Assembly (NCBI GenBank): GCA_032622095.1
Contig: CP136069.1
Coordinates: 69,465,319 to 69,529,318, forward strand
DNA from: Siphonodentalium dalli
Taxonomy: Eukaryota > Mollusca > Scaphopoda > Gadilida > Siphonodentaliidae
DNA: 64,000 nt
Reading direction: 5' to 3'
The first letter of the stretch is position 1. Each line of letters starts with the position of its first letter. Made by a program: the position numbers and the translations under genes. Below, one piece after another: positions 12,901 through 21,759 of this stretch. Under the pieces are notes generated by a model. That model saw only the letters and a list, made by a program, of their open reading frames with translations. It was not told the origin of the DNA and ran no database searches.

Positions 12901-15900
12901 GCATACATAATCTTAGTTCTTACCAGTATATAAAACTGCGAATGTGGTTTACCATTTTATAACTTCATGTCCTGTAAACTGTGCTCAGACTCGTCAAAGG
13001 TATTCCATAGTTCCCCAGTATTTTTACAATTCATATATTGATTCATTTGTACCTAACAAAGAATATGTAAAGATACATGTATATGGCTTTCATGGTTTGT
13101 TTATTTTACAGTTTTTATAAGTTACATGCCAATGTGAATTGTGTGTAGCCAAACACAGAAAAATCTTAAATACACATTCTCAAAATAACTGTCCCTTTGA
13201 CGCAATCCTCAGCCATTTTCAACACAGTTGTTGCATTTACAACACATTGAGGGTGCATGGTGACCACGTTGTGACCACATTGTAAATGGCTGAGGACAAG
13301 AGTTCAAATTAAATGCACTGCCTTGGGAATTAACGCAGTCACGTTGAAATTTCTAATCACTGTGCTGAAGAAGTATATCAACGCTGAATTACTTTAGTCT
13401 ATTATGCAGTATATCTTTTAATTTTGTTTCATTTACATTCACATCTGAATAATTTTGTGTTATTTTCCCACTCCTAGTGTCCGTTCTGACGTGATGCAGT
13501 TTTCCATTCAAAATGATGTTGTAAATAAATTACCGTTTAATTGTTTTATATTCATCAATACATTTTTTGTGAATAAATCAAGGTAGAGAGCGCTACTGGC
13601 AGCTAAAAAATCTCAGTAAACTCAAACCATATCTAACCCGAGCTGCCATGGAGAAATTGACCCATGCATTTGTCACTTCCAGATTAGGTTATGGTAATGC
13701 ACTCAATGTTGGACTGTCTCACAAATTGATTCAAAAACTTCAAATAGTGCAAAACACAGCAGCTACCTAAAGACCTCCATTGGCTGCCTGTCACACATAC
13801 ATGTACATGTAGGATCATGTTGAAAACTCTTCTACTGGTATTCAAATGTAAAAACTGATTAAATCCTAGTTATTTGAGCAAATTTATGAACGTTCACGTT
13901 CCTCCAAGTACAATGAGATCAAGCGATGACATCCACACTATTACACAGCCATTCAGCAGATTGGCACTTGCTTGTAAAAGGGCTTTCTTGATTGCTGGTC
14001 CGATTCTTTGGAATTGGCTCCCATATGAACTAAGGTGTCTGGAACAGATCAATCTATTAAAATCGGACCTTAAGACTTAAACGGACATGGCTCATTCGAA
14101 CCCTAAAATTTATGTATACGTAATTCGAGAAAAGGGGTCTCAAAACATGCATATGCAAACTATTCCAGAGCTAATTCATCGATATAGCGCTAAAAAACGC
14201 GTTGTGTTAGTTATATTTTTGCGTAAATTTCGCTGTTCCGGTTAAATTCTAATCAGCCGATCTTCCGTGTGATGCCGGCAGCGCCTGTGTGTTTTCGGAA
14301 ATGAGTGCATTCTCGATACCGCCATGTTGTGACGTAATATTTTCCAAGTTTTCCCAGCGTCTCTATCATTTTCGGTACACGATAATGTGTTTCCGTTGGA
14401 TCCTATTTGTCCATGCGAGATAATAACCTCTGTTGACAAGGATGCGACGATAGAACGGTTTTCCAGTTTGTTACACAATGTCAACATGAATTTTAGTCAT
14501 TTACATTGATCCTTGGAACACATTGATTTTTCTCAAATATACTCTAATCGCAATTTTGTAGGTAATACTTTTCAGTTGAGTGTGTCGATGAACTGCAGTT
14601 AGTTCAATTCTGTAGTTCTTTTAAAAGGTACTCAATCTGATCAGACGGTCCCCATACCATCAAGATACAACAGCAACAACATTTCTTCATCGATATATTG
14701 CAACAAAATAATGCTAATCACTGTCAACTATGGTATCAAATTTCCCAAAACTTGTTGTTTATCAACATTTTGTTCAACAAAATATTGCCGTATTATCACT
14801 AAAGTATCACAAAATTTGACCGTATTACCACTTGACTTTAGACTTATCCATCTTCATCCGCAATTTTGTCCGAGACCCTCTGCTTGACCACGTGTTTCTG
14901 GGCCACATATTATTACACATCTAGAAAATATTTGGACTAAGTTTTTTTTTTCCATTTTGAAGAGGAATAATAATCATATCCTCTACAACATATCCAAAAT
15001 CCGATAAATCCGCTTAGAGCAAAATGTTCTATACAAAATGGCACCCATGATGACAATTGGTATTGAAAAGTGCTGATTTTCTGTGACACGTGGCTTTAGG
15101 TGCACCAACTATCGCCAAGTTAGCAATAAAATGAAATATACACAAACAATGCTTAGTCGTAAGCCATATAATTATGTACACTGTCTGTCCCAACATGGCC
15201 ATATCACACCCGTTACCCCATTTGATATTGGAATAGTTAGACAATCGACATGAAAAATAACACCCAAAAAACAACGTCTTCACCAACAGTTTCAGTAGTA
15301 GAATAGGATTAAATTTATTTTTCCTCAAAATGTGTCTACATTTGTTTACACGCCGTTCCCACGACACAACTTTCAAATTCTACAGCAGTGCGGAACACAA
15401 GGCTCACATCTTCTACTTTCATATGATGTCTAATTTTTCTGTGTGTTAAAAAAAATATATTCAAAACAATTAATAAGTAGATAATTAACACAGTTCCAAT
15501 TCTACGTGCGTGTGTACACACTCTCCCCGCCTGTCTATCTTGTTTACAGTTGATTTCAACATATAACCATGCAATGGACGGATCGACGTAAATTGTGAAA
15601 AATTATATGCATATATACTTAGGCCAAAAAAAAAAAATGTTTGGTTCCTATTACGGTGCCAAAAAATTCCAGGTAGGGATTTTTTTTTTGGTAATATTTT
15701 TTTATTTTTTTCCCGAACAGTTAAGAAGTACATTAATGCTTATTCTTTATACTTCTGTTAAGGCTGTTCATGTAAATTGCAAGTAAACAGTTAATGTAGC
15801 ACAATAATATGATAAGTATTGTCAATGTGGACAAACAAATGCCTCCCAGGCACTCAACTACATGTATGCAACTCTCTTGTAATTATTCTCTCAGTTTAGA

Positions 15901-18900
15901 TTGTGGTGGCACATCTTCCTCAGAGCACAATATTGACATATCAACAGGCCCAAGAGTGCCAAGACACCACACTGAAAATGGTACCACAGGCCACACCTTG
16001 ACTGAGGTACCACACCTCAGTATTCAAATTGCCCCCAACTTTGAAGTTCCTTATACACACTGGCATATGCATGCTTGTAAGTTGAAATTACATTATCTAC
16101 TGGTTTGTTTGGGTGTATAACACCCAAACAAACCAGTAGATAATTTCATGTGCTTTTATAGTGCCCATCCCAGAAAGGTGTTTGATATGGTAGACATGTA
16201 GTCATCTTTATACTGTCTGTATACATACCGGTACAAGTAACTATGCATGAACACTATGAATCCTTGATTAACTGGGGAGAGGAACTTCAAATTCTGATAT
16301 AGAAAGTCTTCTACATGTATATTGCTCTCTAACAGATAAGACTTCTTCCCACAAGACATGGGAGTTTACCACAGGCAGGTTTTAAAGACTGCAGATTTAT
16401 TGGTGAGATTTGGATTCATCTGCAACCACAAATGGACATGTATTTTAGTAGAAGTAAATTGTTTTTGAAAATTCCACCTAAAAGTATTGCGGCTTAATGT
16501 AAACGTTGTATATAGTATATATTTAGCGATATAGATGTGTTTACATGCCAAACATGCATTTTTTGGGGGTTGAAATTTGAAGAAAAAAAGTCCAGGTCGG
16601 CCCAATTTCGGCAGGTCGGTCGGGTAACCGGAAACACAGATGTTTTTATTTTGGCCTTAGCTAGATCATATCATGAATATCTACACTGGCTACGCCCGTA
16701 GAGATAATTCTACACCAGTTGAAGTAATGTGAAATGTTTCATGTTCATATAGGGAAGTTTATAAACATTTAAAAAAAAACCAGTGCAGCTAATATATTCT
16801 TAGTTAATATCGTTCCTCAGTGTATTCCACTGTACGTAGTTCACGAAGATCCCAGCTCGATGTTGCATGAAATATGTCACTTTGTTGAGTCAAGTTTGAT
16901 TGGCATCCTTTATAATCATGAAATTTCTCATGGGTAATCAATTCAATGTTTATTTCGATGTTGACTCACAAAAGTCACAGACAAATCATGCAATCTGGAT
17001 TGTCACACCCCATATTGTGAAATATATTATTAAGGAACAAGTAATAAATAAATATATATAGTCACTGAGTTGTTTTTTCAATGCTATAAAGTTCTCTGTA
17101 AGAACATTAAAACGTTCCCATATTTTGAACTGGTTGAATATGATCTATATGGTAGTCAGAGTATAAATTCATGACATGTATGATATAATACTTGGCGACC
17201 CATTCCTATATTCTATAAGAAAATATATTCAGCATATACTGGAAATCATACAATTTACTACGATAATGATGTTGGATGGAAATTTAAATACAAATTCATC
17301 TCAACATAATTACTTAATATACATGTATAAGTAAATCATGTTCCTTTCTGAACCCCCTCCCCCAATCGCACCAACGCCATGTCTCGGATAAATTCAGGAT
17401 GACCGTCCTATCATTAAAATCTTGTCAACAGAGACCATTTTTTCTCACAGGGACACATACGATCAAATTGAAACCCCTTTATCGCGTACCGGAAATTATA
17501 AGACGCTGGGGAATCTTATTTACGAATACACCCGGAAATCCTCGGCTGTTGTCGGTGATTGCATCATCCAAAATGACAGGTTGGAAAAAAATGTTCATGA
17601 CCCGAACATTGAGATTTTGTTGTAATTTTCATAACTTGAATGCGTCTTTATGGGACATATATTGGTCGTAGAACGGTAGTTTGGGTATTTATCTACCTAT
17701 TTTGATACCGGGAAAATTTCAAAAGTGAATATTATTTTGTGTATTTTGAAGCGCAAACCGCCATGTGGCTTTAAGACATTCCTATTTACAGATGCTTACA
17801 TCTCCAAATGCCTTATTTGACATCTTAAGTGTTATACAGTAATGCCCCAAATAATCGACTCCTTAACCACAGCAGAATTATGGGTAATTTTTCAGGATTT
17901 AGTCAGAAATATGACTTTTTGCCATTCATCGGAAAGCTCTGTTCCGATGAATGGCAACAAGCCATATTTCCGACTAAATCCTGAAAAATTACCCATAATT
18001 CTGCTGTGGTTAAGGAGTCGATTATTTAGGGCATTACTGTGTTCATGTGTAGTGACTTACTGATTCTTGCTTTGATTCATGTGGTCAAATACTTTTCTTT
18101 TTGGTGAAACTTGGCTCATTACTCTCATGCACACAGCGTATTTACTTTTTATATGGAATGGTCTTTAATAAGATTTTAGTAATACATGTATGTCACACCT
18201 GTCTGGTCTTATTGCCCTGTTTTATGAGTAGCAGGTATTGCTCTTTATTTGATTTTAACGTCCATATCGCTGTGATTTCTATTACCCCATTTTTTCCTAT
18301 TTCGATCTCAGTTGTTCTTTCTCATATATTTTAACATCCACATCTTAACTTATTCAGCATCATACGGCTCAGCTTTTAAAACTTCCATGACTTGTACATG
18401 TATATATTGTTTCACACCTCTTCAAAATGTTTTCCTCACTAAATTGTATCTTTTTCTGACATCGGTAAACTGTTTACTTTACATTTTTTTTTTAAACTGT
18501 TAACATGCACTTACATGCAGATGGTCTTACATGTACATGCATGTGTTATGTATTATTTTAGATTACTTGTATGTACATATTTTATCACACTTTGTAAACC
18601 GATTTAGAGCACATGTGTGGTACATGTATATAAAATAAATTATTATTATTAAATGGGTTAAAAATTGATGAATGTGTAGTTCCAAAATTGCAAAGTAGAT
18701 TCTAGCATACATGTGGTACATGTACCGGTAACTTTTCCAAGAAATTATTCTTCTCTTCTTCTTCAGCCTATGGCTTGCAATCAACGTCTGACTGTAATAA
18801 GCCGCGGGGAGGACATTTTGAGCACCCTGTACGTAAGTGACTTGACAGACTACACAAGGACCTCAATCAATGAGGATGTTCTTAATAAAAAAATAATTTT

Positions 18901-20970
18901 CATGTGAGGAATGAATGCATGGCCAATTACTTAATTTACCGGTATTTTATAAGCCAACAAGGCAGATAAAAAATTGCCGTTATATGACAATACAGGTGAT
19001 GACGGGTGTACTAAGGGGAAAATGTCAGAGGGGAAATTTGGGTAAGGGGGAAAGGACCATAAAGGGACCCACTGCCCAACCATGGGAAACAATGGGTATA
19101 TGTATGTCACGCATTTAATATCTATTTATTTACATTTTCCATAGTCTGTTCTCAAATCTTAAAATATACTTCTGAAACGATCGAGGTCAGATACTGGATG
19201 AGAAGCTCCATCAGCTGGAGAAACAGGGGAAACAATGAGGGAAGCGATCATGGTTTGCTTAAAATACTGACATAAGGCTTCAGAGTTAAATCAAGTAAAA
19301 TTAGACACAGTGTTTGATAAGAATATAATATGCCCTCGTAAATGGATCAGAGCCAGGGTTGTCAAAGTACCGACGGTACCACAACTTTCGGTACCGGTTC
19401 CGTACTGATGTTCAGTACCGCAAACCGGGTCGGTATCGGTACTCATTGAGTGGACTTTTATACGGCAAATAACTTTTGTTTCGTGGGGTTCCATCATCAA
19501 TTATTCGTTAAGTTCGAGGTTTAGTCAAACAACGAAAATAAAAATTGCAACGACAATTACGATTAAGTTGTTGTCTGTAGCGGTTTTCGGAAAGTCGCAA
19601 AGGGAGGATTATTTAAAAGACGGAAGACAGAGTGGAACGAATGTAGACATGTATGTTTGACTACTGGGTCGGCTAACATTGCAGACTTATATGGATACAC
19701 GGTACAGCATTTTATTTGTGTGGTAATTAATTAGAGAACTCACTAATCGGCCATATTATTCGCATGTTGTAATTTCATAAATGATGTCACCCAATGAAAC
19801 CAAAGTCGTTTCCAGTAAGCCTAGTTGTAGTTGGCTAGTTCGAAAATTTGAAATAGATTTAGAGAGAAAATAGTCAAATACACTCTGTGTCTGTGACATT
19901 AACTTTATATCACAATAAAAGTTAAAACAAGGGAAAATAATAAAACTCAATAGATGTCACTCATGTGATCATAAGAATCATTACGTCATAATGCTCTGGT
20001 AACTCTGCCCTGGTCCCACATGTCTCCATGTCACGACTCACAAGTCACAAATATCCTGTCATTCGAGTTCTACAGTGTCAACATCCATGTCATCATAAAT
20101 ATCCATCGATGGTAATTTGGGTCTTTTGCACTTTTACGCCTTGTGACGTTGCCCAACAAACTCCTCTCAAATGATGCATGTGTCATAAATTGATACCGCG
20201 AAACGGCAGGTGCATAATTGAAACCGGCGGCATTGCAGCCGCCTCGCCCGCAAAGCCGCATCCAAGAAATACATTTATCACAAGCGCCTAACCAATGCAT
20301 GCATTTTGTCAATTTAGTGACAAGTTGTCATAGTGCGGCATACTTTGATGTTTGAATGTGCTAATGATATCACGATGACCAATCGCAGTTTTGTTTGATG
20401 CGATGTTGAGCTGCTTAAATAACCCTTTATATTTGTTAAGATGTATATTAATAGAAATCAACAATCAGTACCGAGAACCGTCGGTACTCGACATCAGAAC
20501 CGGTACCGATTTAATTCCTGATCACCGCCGGTTCCGGTACCGGTACCAGTACCTATTGACAACCCTGATCAGAGCCGTCCCTGGCTTGGCATTTAAGACA
20601 GTCGTGTTTACTTAAATGTGTCAGGCATTGCTATATTACAGATTTTAATGGGTTAGCTGGTATGTGTGTCAGTGTTGCTGATGGGGTCGTAACATTATAA
20701 ACATAAAGTTTGATAAACCGTGTGCATTTCTGTATACATATAAAATGCAAACCAGTCTTGTGTAATGTCATGTGAGTGAGGTCAGTGTCAAAGTGTTTTC
20801 TACATAAATGCACATGTATTGATAATTTCGCAGCTGAGGAAAATATCACCATAAATGTATTTATATATATATACTATTGATATGTATTTCTGCACCACAA
20901 TTTAATTTTGGCTTTAATAATCATATTATACTTACTCTTTTACAACAAAAAACGGATCTTCGAGAGACAT
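3801..20970 (-). CDS. STX6: Syntaxin-6 homologue, six exons, 3' end outside window
   Basis: Qc-SNARE that in other animals drives fusion at the trans-Golgi network and endosomes. Joining 20936-20970, 12663-12832, 10352-10446, 7273-7332, 6107-6223 and 3801-3907 keeps one open frame of about 195 codons; vertebrate syntaxin-6 has about 255. The order matches the family: start [11 protein letters not shown], an N-terminal three-helix domain (about residues 5-100) with [20 protein letters not shown] and IVEKNPRKF, a polar linker, [19 protein letters not shown], then the first half of the SNARE motif with [19 protein letters not shown]. The Q of GEQN lies where the zero-layer glutamine is expected. 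The last ~60 residues (second half of SNARE motif, tail anchor) were not found in 1-3800 and probably lie left of the window. All exon phases agree. Intron 2 is AT-AC. Introns are 8103, 2216, 3019, 1049 and 2199 bp. Identification is by recalled family sequence, not by search. Syntaxin-10, a vertebrate paralogue, is the only close alternative. Confidence 0.95.
4017..4358. mobile_element. Double-hairpin MITE, GCAGAATGAGGTCC family, copy 1
   Basis: Terminal inverted repeats start AAGCCTG(T/C)AAATA and continue through TGTGTCTGTC and GCAGAATGAGGTCC. Each end is itself an ~85-bp palindrome (4044-4130 and 4254-4330) whose arms are GCAGAATGAGGTCC and its complement. About 120 bp separate them. It lies in STX6 intron 5, 110 bp upstream of exon 6. 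Confidence 0.75.
4406..4640. mobile_element. Hairpin MITE, TTAACCCTTTGAGTGCCAGG family, copy 1
   Basis: Perfect inverted ends TTAACCCTTTGAGTGCCAGG. Inside is a strong hairpin (about 4518-4590) with arms CCAATGCATTCTCTTATATA, the same hairpin as in the TTAACCCTTTCATGAC family. Its inverted counterpart is 46280-46525. Confidence 0.8.
4740..5340. repeat. Dispersed repeat, also at 49860-50576
   Basis: About 4860-5330 resembles 50085-50576: both contain TACATGATCC, AACAGGAAATAGTGCCA, TCTGGGACTA and GTAAATTATGTCT in the same order. The minus strand has a 64-codon ORF (5100-5294) ending [11 protein letters not shown], which may be a remnant of a coding element, but no family was recognised. Confidence 0.55.
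5261..5379. repeat. 119-bp imperfect palindrome
   Basis: Arms begin GTCCCCAGTTTATAG and end CTATAAACTGGGGAC. The arms run inward through GTAAATTATG and its complement, leaving a ~20-nt loop near 5318. It overlaps the end of the 4740-5340 repeat. Confidence 0.7.
5585..5875. repeat. Dispersed repeat, also at about 14695-14905
   Basis: The two stretches share ATAATGCTAATC, ATCAACATTTTGTTCAAC, CACTTGA(T/C)TTTAGA and CATCCGCAAT in order. The 96-codon plus-strand ORF here shows no protein features and is taken as chance. Confidence 0.5.
6107..6223 (-). CDS. STX6: STX6 exon 5
   Basis: 117 nt in phase 0 between AATTTCAG and GTAAGA: 39 codons. Contains [19 protein letters not shown] and ends in QQQQ. 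Matches the syntaxin-6 segment YGRLDRELQRANSRFIEEQ just before the SNARE motif. Confidence 0.93.
6549..7075. repeat. Three ~180-bp tandem repeats
   Basis: Units near 6549-6715, 6724-6895 and 6908-7075 share AAGGGGAATAA, TACATGTT, TATTGGTAACAATAT, CTGTGGGAGGAGTTGATTAC and ACAATGAAGGTACC. Minus-strand ORFs here are translated repeat. It lies in STX6 intron 4. Confidence 0.7.
7273..7332 (-). CDS. STX6: STX6 exon 4
   Basis: 60 nt in phase 0 between TTTTTTCAG and GTAACA: 20 codons, [20 protein letters not shown]. Corresponds to the start of the linker after the Habc domain (vertebrate DMKDQMS...). Residues after LKDHL are poorly conserved in the family, so support comes from the position, splice sites and phase. 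Confidence 0.82.
7440..9085 (-). pseudogene. Non-LTR retrotransposon (LINE), 5'-truncated, one stop codon
   Basis: Minus-strand reading from 9085 to 7748 gives the end of a reverse transcriptase: [16 protein letters not shown] contains the catalytic F-A-D-D, followed by [29 protein letters not shown], then a C-terminal region with [18 protein letters not shown], a zinc-knuckle-like C-x2-C/H-x4-C cluster. One TAA at 8405-8407 splits an otherwise open frame. The 5' part, including the endonuclease and most of the RT, is missing; the copy stops at a MITE (9086). Downstream AT-rich sequence to 7440 would be the 3' tail. An RTE/jockey-like clade is likely but not resolved. It lies in STX6 intron 3 in gene orientation. 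Confidence 0.85.
9086..9518. mobile_element. Double-hairpin MITE, GCAGAATGAGGTCC family, copy 2
   Basis: Same structure as 4017-4358: hairpins at about 9114-9206 and 9420-9488, ends (C)AGGYCTGAMAATATGG inverted. Larger internal spacer (about 210 bp). It sits at the broken 5' end of the LINE, so it either inserted there or marks the truncation. Confidence 0.72.
9990..10075 (+). repeat. Short dispersed repeat, also at about 19010-19090
   Basis: Both stretches contain AAATTTGGGT, GGGGAAAGGACCATAAA-like sequence and CCCACTGCCC. 9519-9990 shows nothing else recognisable. Confidence 0.45.
10352..10446 (-). CDS. STX6: STX6 exon 3
   Basis: 95 nt: two bases completing the Ala codon, then 31 codons starting [20 protein letters not shown] and ending STKTKIK. 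This lines up without gaps with the syntaxin-6 block that starts IVEANPRKF. Leaves in phase 0 with donor AAAG/GTACAG. It lies in a stretch where no long ORF reveals it. Confidence 0.93.
10519..10781. mobile_element. Nested-hairpin MITE, TTAACCCTTTCATGAC family, copy 2
   Basis: Ends TTAACCCTTTCATGAC and its complement. Inside are two ~75-bp hairpins, about 10565-10636 and 10662-10733, with arms around GCATTCTCTTATATATGCGAG-like sequence. It lies 72 bp upstream of the U12 intron acceptor. Confidence 0.82.
11091..11244. repeat. 154-bp imperfect palindrome
   Basis: Outer arms GTTATCGCTGCAATGAATTG and CAATTCACTGCGGCGATAAC; inner arms include GATCTGGGC, GATCGCTGGATCAAACTCG and its counterpart. The centre lies near 11165. 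A smaller inverted pair, GGATCAGCTACAGTTTGATCC, is at about 10926-10946. It lies in the STX6 U12 intron. Confidence 0.7.
11757..11831. repeat. Exact 38-bp tandem duplication
   Basis: TGGCTTAGAAACAGACTGAC through GTAA occurs twice in a row (11757-11794 and 11795-11831) without differences, so the duplication is recent. Confidence 0.9.
12663..12832 (-). CDS. STX6: STX6 exon 2 (Habc domain)
   Basis: 170 nt, entering in phase 2 and leaving in phase 1. Starts [19 protein letters not shown] and contains [12 protein letters not shown], typical of the N-terminal three-helix bundle of syntaxin-6. The acceptor is TTTGCAG. It ends ...GAC ATT G-type sequence (GACAATTG) directly followed by ATATCCTTT, which is not a GT donor but the U12 AT-type donor. 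Confidence 0.96.
13580..14083 (+). pseudogene. CR1-like LINE fragment (end of reverse transcriptase ORF)
   Basis: Translation in shifting frames gives [59 protein letters not shown], then [13 protein letters not shown] and [11 protein letters not shown]. These motifs, in this order, are typical of the C-terminal part of CR1/L2-group reverse transcriptases ([39 protein letters not shown]). At least two frame breaks. The element is dead. It lies in STX6 intron 1, antisense to the gene. Confidence 0.8.
14695..14905. repeat. Second copy of the 5585-5875 repeat
   Basis: Shares several blocks in order with 5585-5875 (see that entry). 14084-14694 and 14906-15600 show no recognisable feature apart from AT-rich sequence. 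Confidence 0.5.
15620..16658. mobile_element. DNA element with TTAGGCC-A-rich inverted ends
   Basis: Left end TTAGGCCAAAAAAAAAAAAT and right end TTTTATTTTGGCCTTA (inverted), followed inward by diverged GTTTCC/GTTACC motifs. About 1.04 kb, with no transposase recognised. The ends resemble those of the 23402 and 47497 elements (AGGCCT plus A tract), so they may be related. Confidence 0.5.
16093..16143. repeat. Perfect 24-bp stem hairpin with 3-nt loop
   Basis: TTATCTACTGGTTTGTTTGG plus GTGT, loop ATA, then the exact complement. It lies inside the 15620-16658 element. Confidence 0.9.
17836..18041. mobile_element. Long hairpin MITE with ACAGTAATGCCC ends
   Basis: Two arms of about 95 bp, nearly perfect inverted copies, from ACAGTAATGCCCCAAATAAT to ATTATTTAGGGCATTACTGT, with a short loop near 17938. 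Such a hairpin could form double-stranded RNA. One arm occurs alone at about 56290-56362. It lies in STX6 intron 1. Confidence 0.85.
18540..18655 (+). repeat. Possible LINE 3' tail
   Basis: TTGTAAACCGATTTAGAGCA, then TATATAAAATAAATTATTATTATT, resembles the 3' end of CR1/L2-type elements, which stop in short AT microsatellites. No coding part is recognised upstream (18050-18540). Confidence 0.4.
19354..20567. mobile_element. hAT DNA transposon, non-autonomous, copy 1
   Basis: Ends CAGGGTTGTCAA and TTGACAACCCTG, flanked on both sides by the 8-bp duplication ATCAGAGC (19346-19353 and 20568-20575), as expected for hAT. Subterminal sequence is packed with GGTACC and CCGGTACCGG-like motifs. 1214 bp; no intact transposase seen. 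A related, inverted and truncated copy is 50577-51698. The element lies in STX6 intron 1, 369 bp from exon 1. Confidence 0.9.
20936..20970 (-). CDS. STX6: STX6 exon 1 (start codon)
   Basis: Encodes [11 protein letters not shown] plus two bases of the next codon (phase 2). This matches the conserved syntaxin-6 start (M-S-x-E-D-P-F-F-V-V-K). The donor is GTAAGTATAA at 20935 downward. Too short for simple ORF calling; it was placed by family similarity and by the phase match with exon 2 (GA joined to A gives Glu). Confidence 0.92.
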
Positions 20971-21706
20971 CGTACTAAGAATGTGGCTCAACACTGTCAA
21001 ATTGATCTGCACATATCCAAGCTTCTTCACAAATCCATCGAACAAAACAATTATGTCTATGAGATTAATGCACACATCACTACCGTCTCGACAGATTGGA
21101 AATGAGATAAATAATAGCCAATGATCAGCGATGACACTACAGTTGTGAAATGAATCACGCTATCCTACTGGCATTTGGCTAAAGTAATTTTGAACGCTAT
21201 TTGTTGACTGCCAGTTTTCCAAAATTAAAGATCTGTTGGTCAATGACACACAATGTTTTGAATTTTGTGGATTTCTTTTGGACCTGGCAAAAACTTGGCT
21301 TTGTTTACAATTTTGAGAGAACAAATTGTTACAAATATAACAACCCATGCACCAAACCGTTTGTTCAATGTTAAGAAACAATCATTGACTGGACACTGGA
21401 TATAAAAAATGTCCGATTATGTGACAATTACACACGTTTGATCTCTAAAAGTTCACATAAGTCACGCTCATGATTGATAAAAAAAATTCTCAAATGACGT
21501 CTGTCAGAAACAGGGTTAGAGCGATGTCGTATACATATCAATCAATAATCTACTCATAAAACACTTATTATTATACTTTTCATAAATATAAACTAATTTT
21601 TATAATAAAATTGAGTTTTTATCATATTACATTAATTTCTGGTGACAATATCATGAATATGGAAAAAATAATTGTCGTAAAATAATATCTTTTTTCAGTA
21701 GAAAAA
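20971..21706. promoter_or_regulatory. Putative bidirectional promoter between STX6 and PMPCA
   Basis: 736 bp separate two start codons pointing away from each other, so both 5' UTRs and core promoters must lie here unless there are unseen upstream noncoding exons. The stretch is AT-rich, shows no clear TATA box at a sensible place, and contains one CRE-like TGACGTCT at 21494-21501. A tract resembling a 3' splice site (TTTTTTCAG, about 21690-21698) just before the PMPCA ATG leaves open a 5' UTR intron. It is clean compared with the repeat-filled surroundings. Inference from layout only. Confidence 0.6.
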
Positions 21707-21759
21707 ATGGCCGCCTCCACAAAATGTGTGTGGCGAGCAAACGCGAGAGATTTCCGAAG
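21707..21759 (+). CDS. PMPCA: PMPCA exon 1 (presequence)
   Basis: Encodes [17 protein letters not shown] plus AG (phase 2). The ATG context AAAAAATGG is favourable. Basic and hydroxylated residues with no acids before Asp15 fit a matrix-targeting presequence. Donor AAG/GTATAA; joining to G at 35678 gives Arg and continues [10 protein letters not shown]. Presequences are not conserved, so the assignment rests on phase, targeting character and the head-to-head position; the gap to exon 2 is 13.9 kb. Confidence 0.72.

Noticed and set aside
12591-12962. Plus-strand ORF of 123 codons over STX6 exon 2
   Set aside because: Antisense shadow of the conserved minus-strand exon.
15809-16120. 103-codon plus ORF
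   Set aside because: It lies inside a decayed DNA element and runs into a perfect hairpin; no domain or homologous copy supports it.
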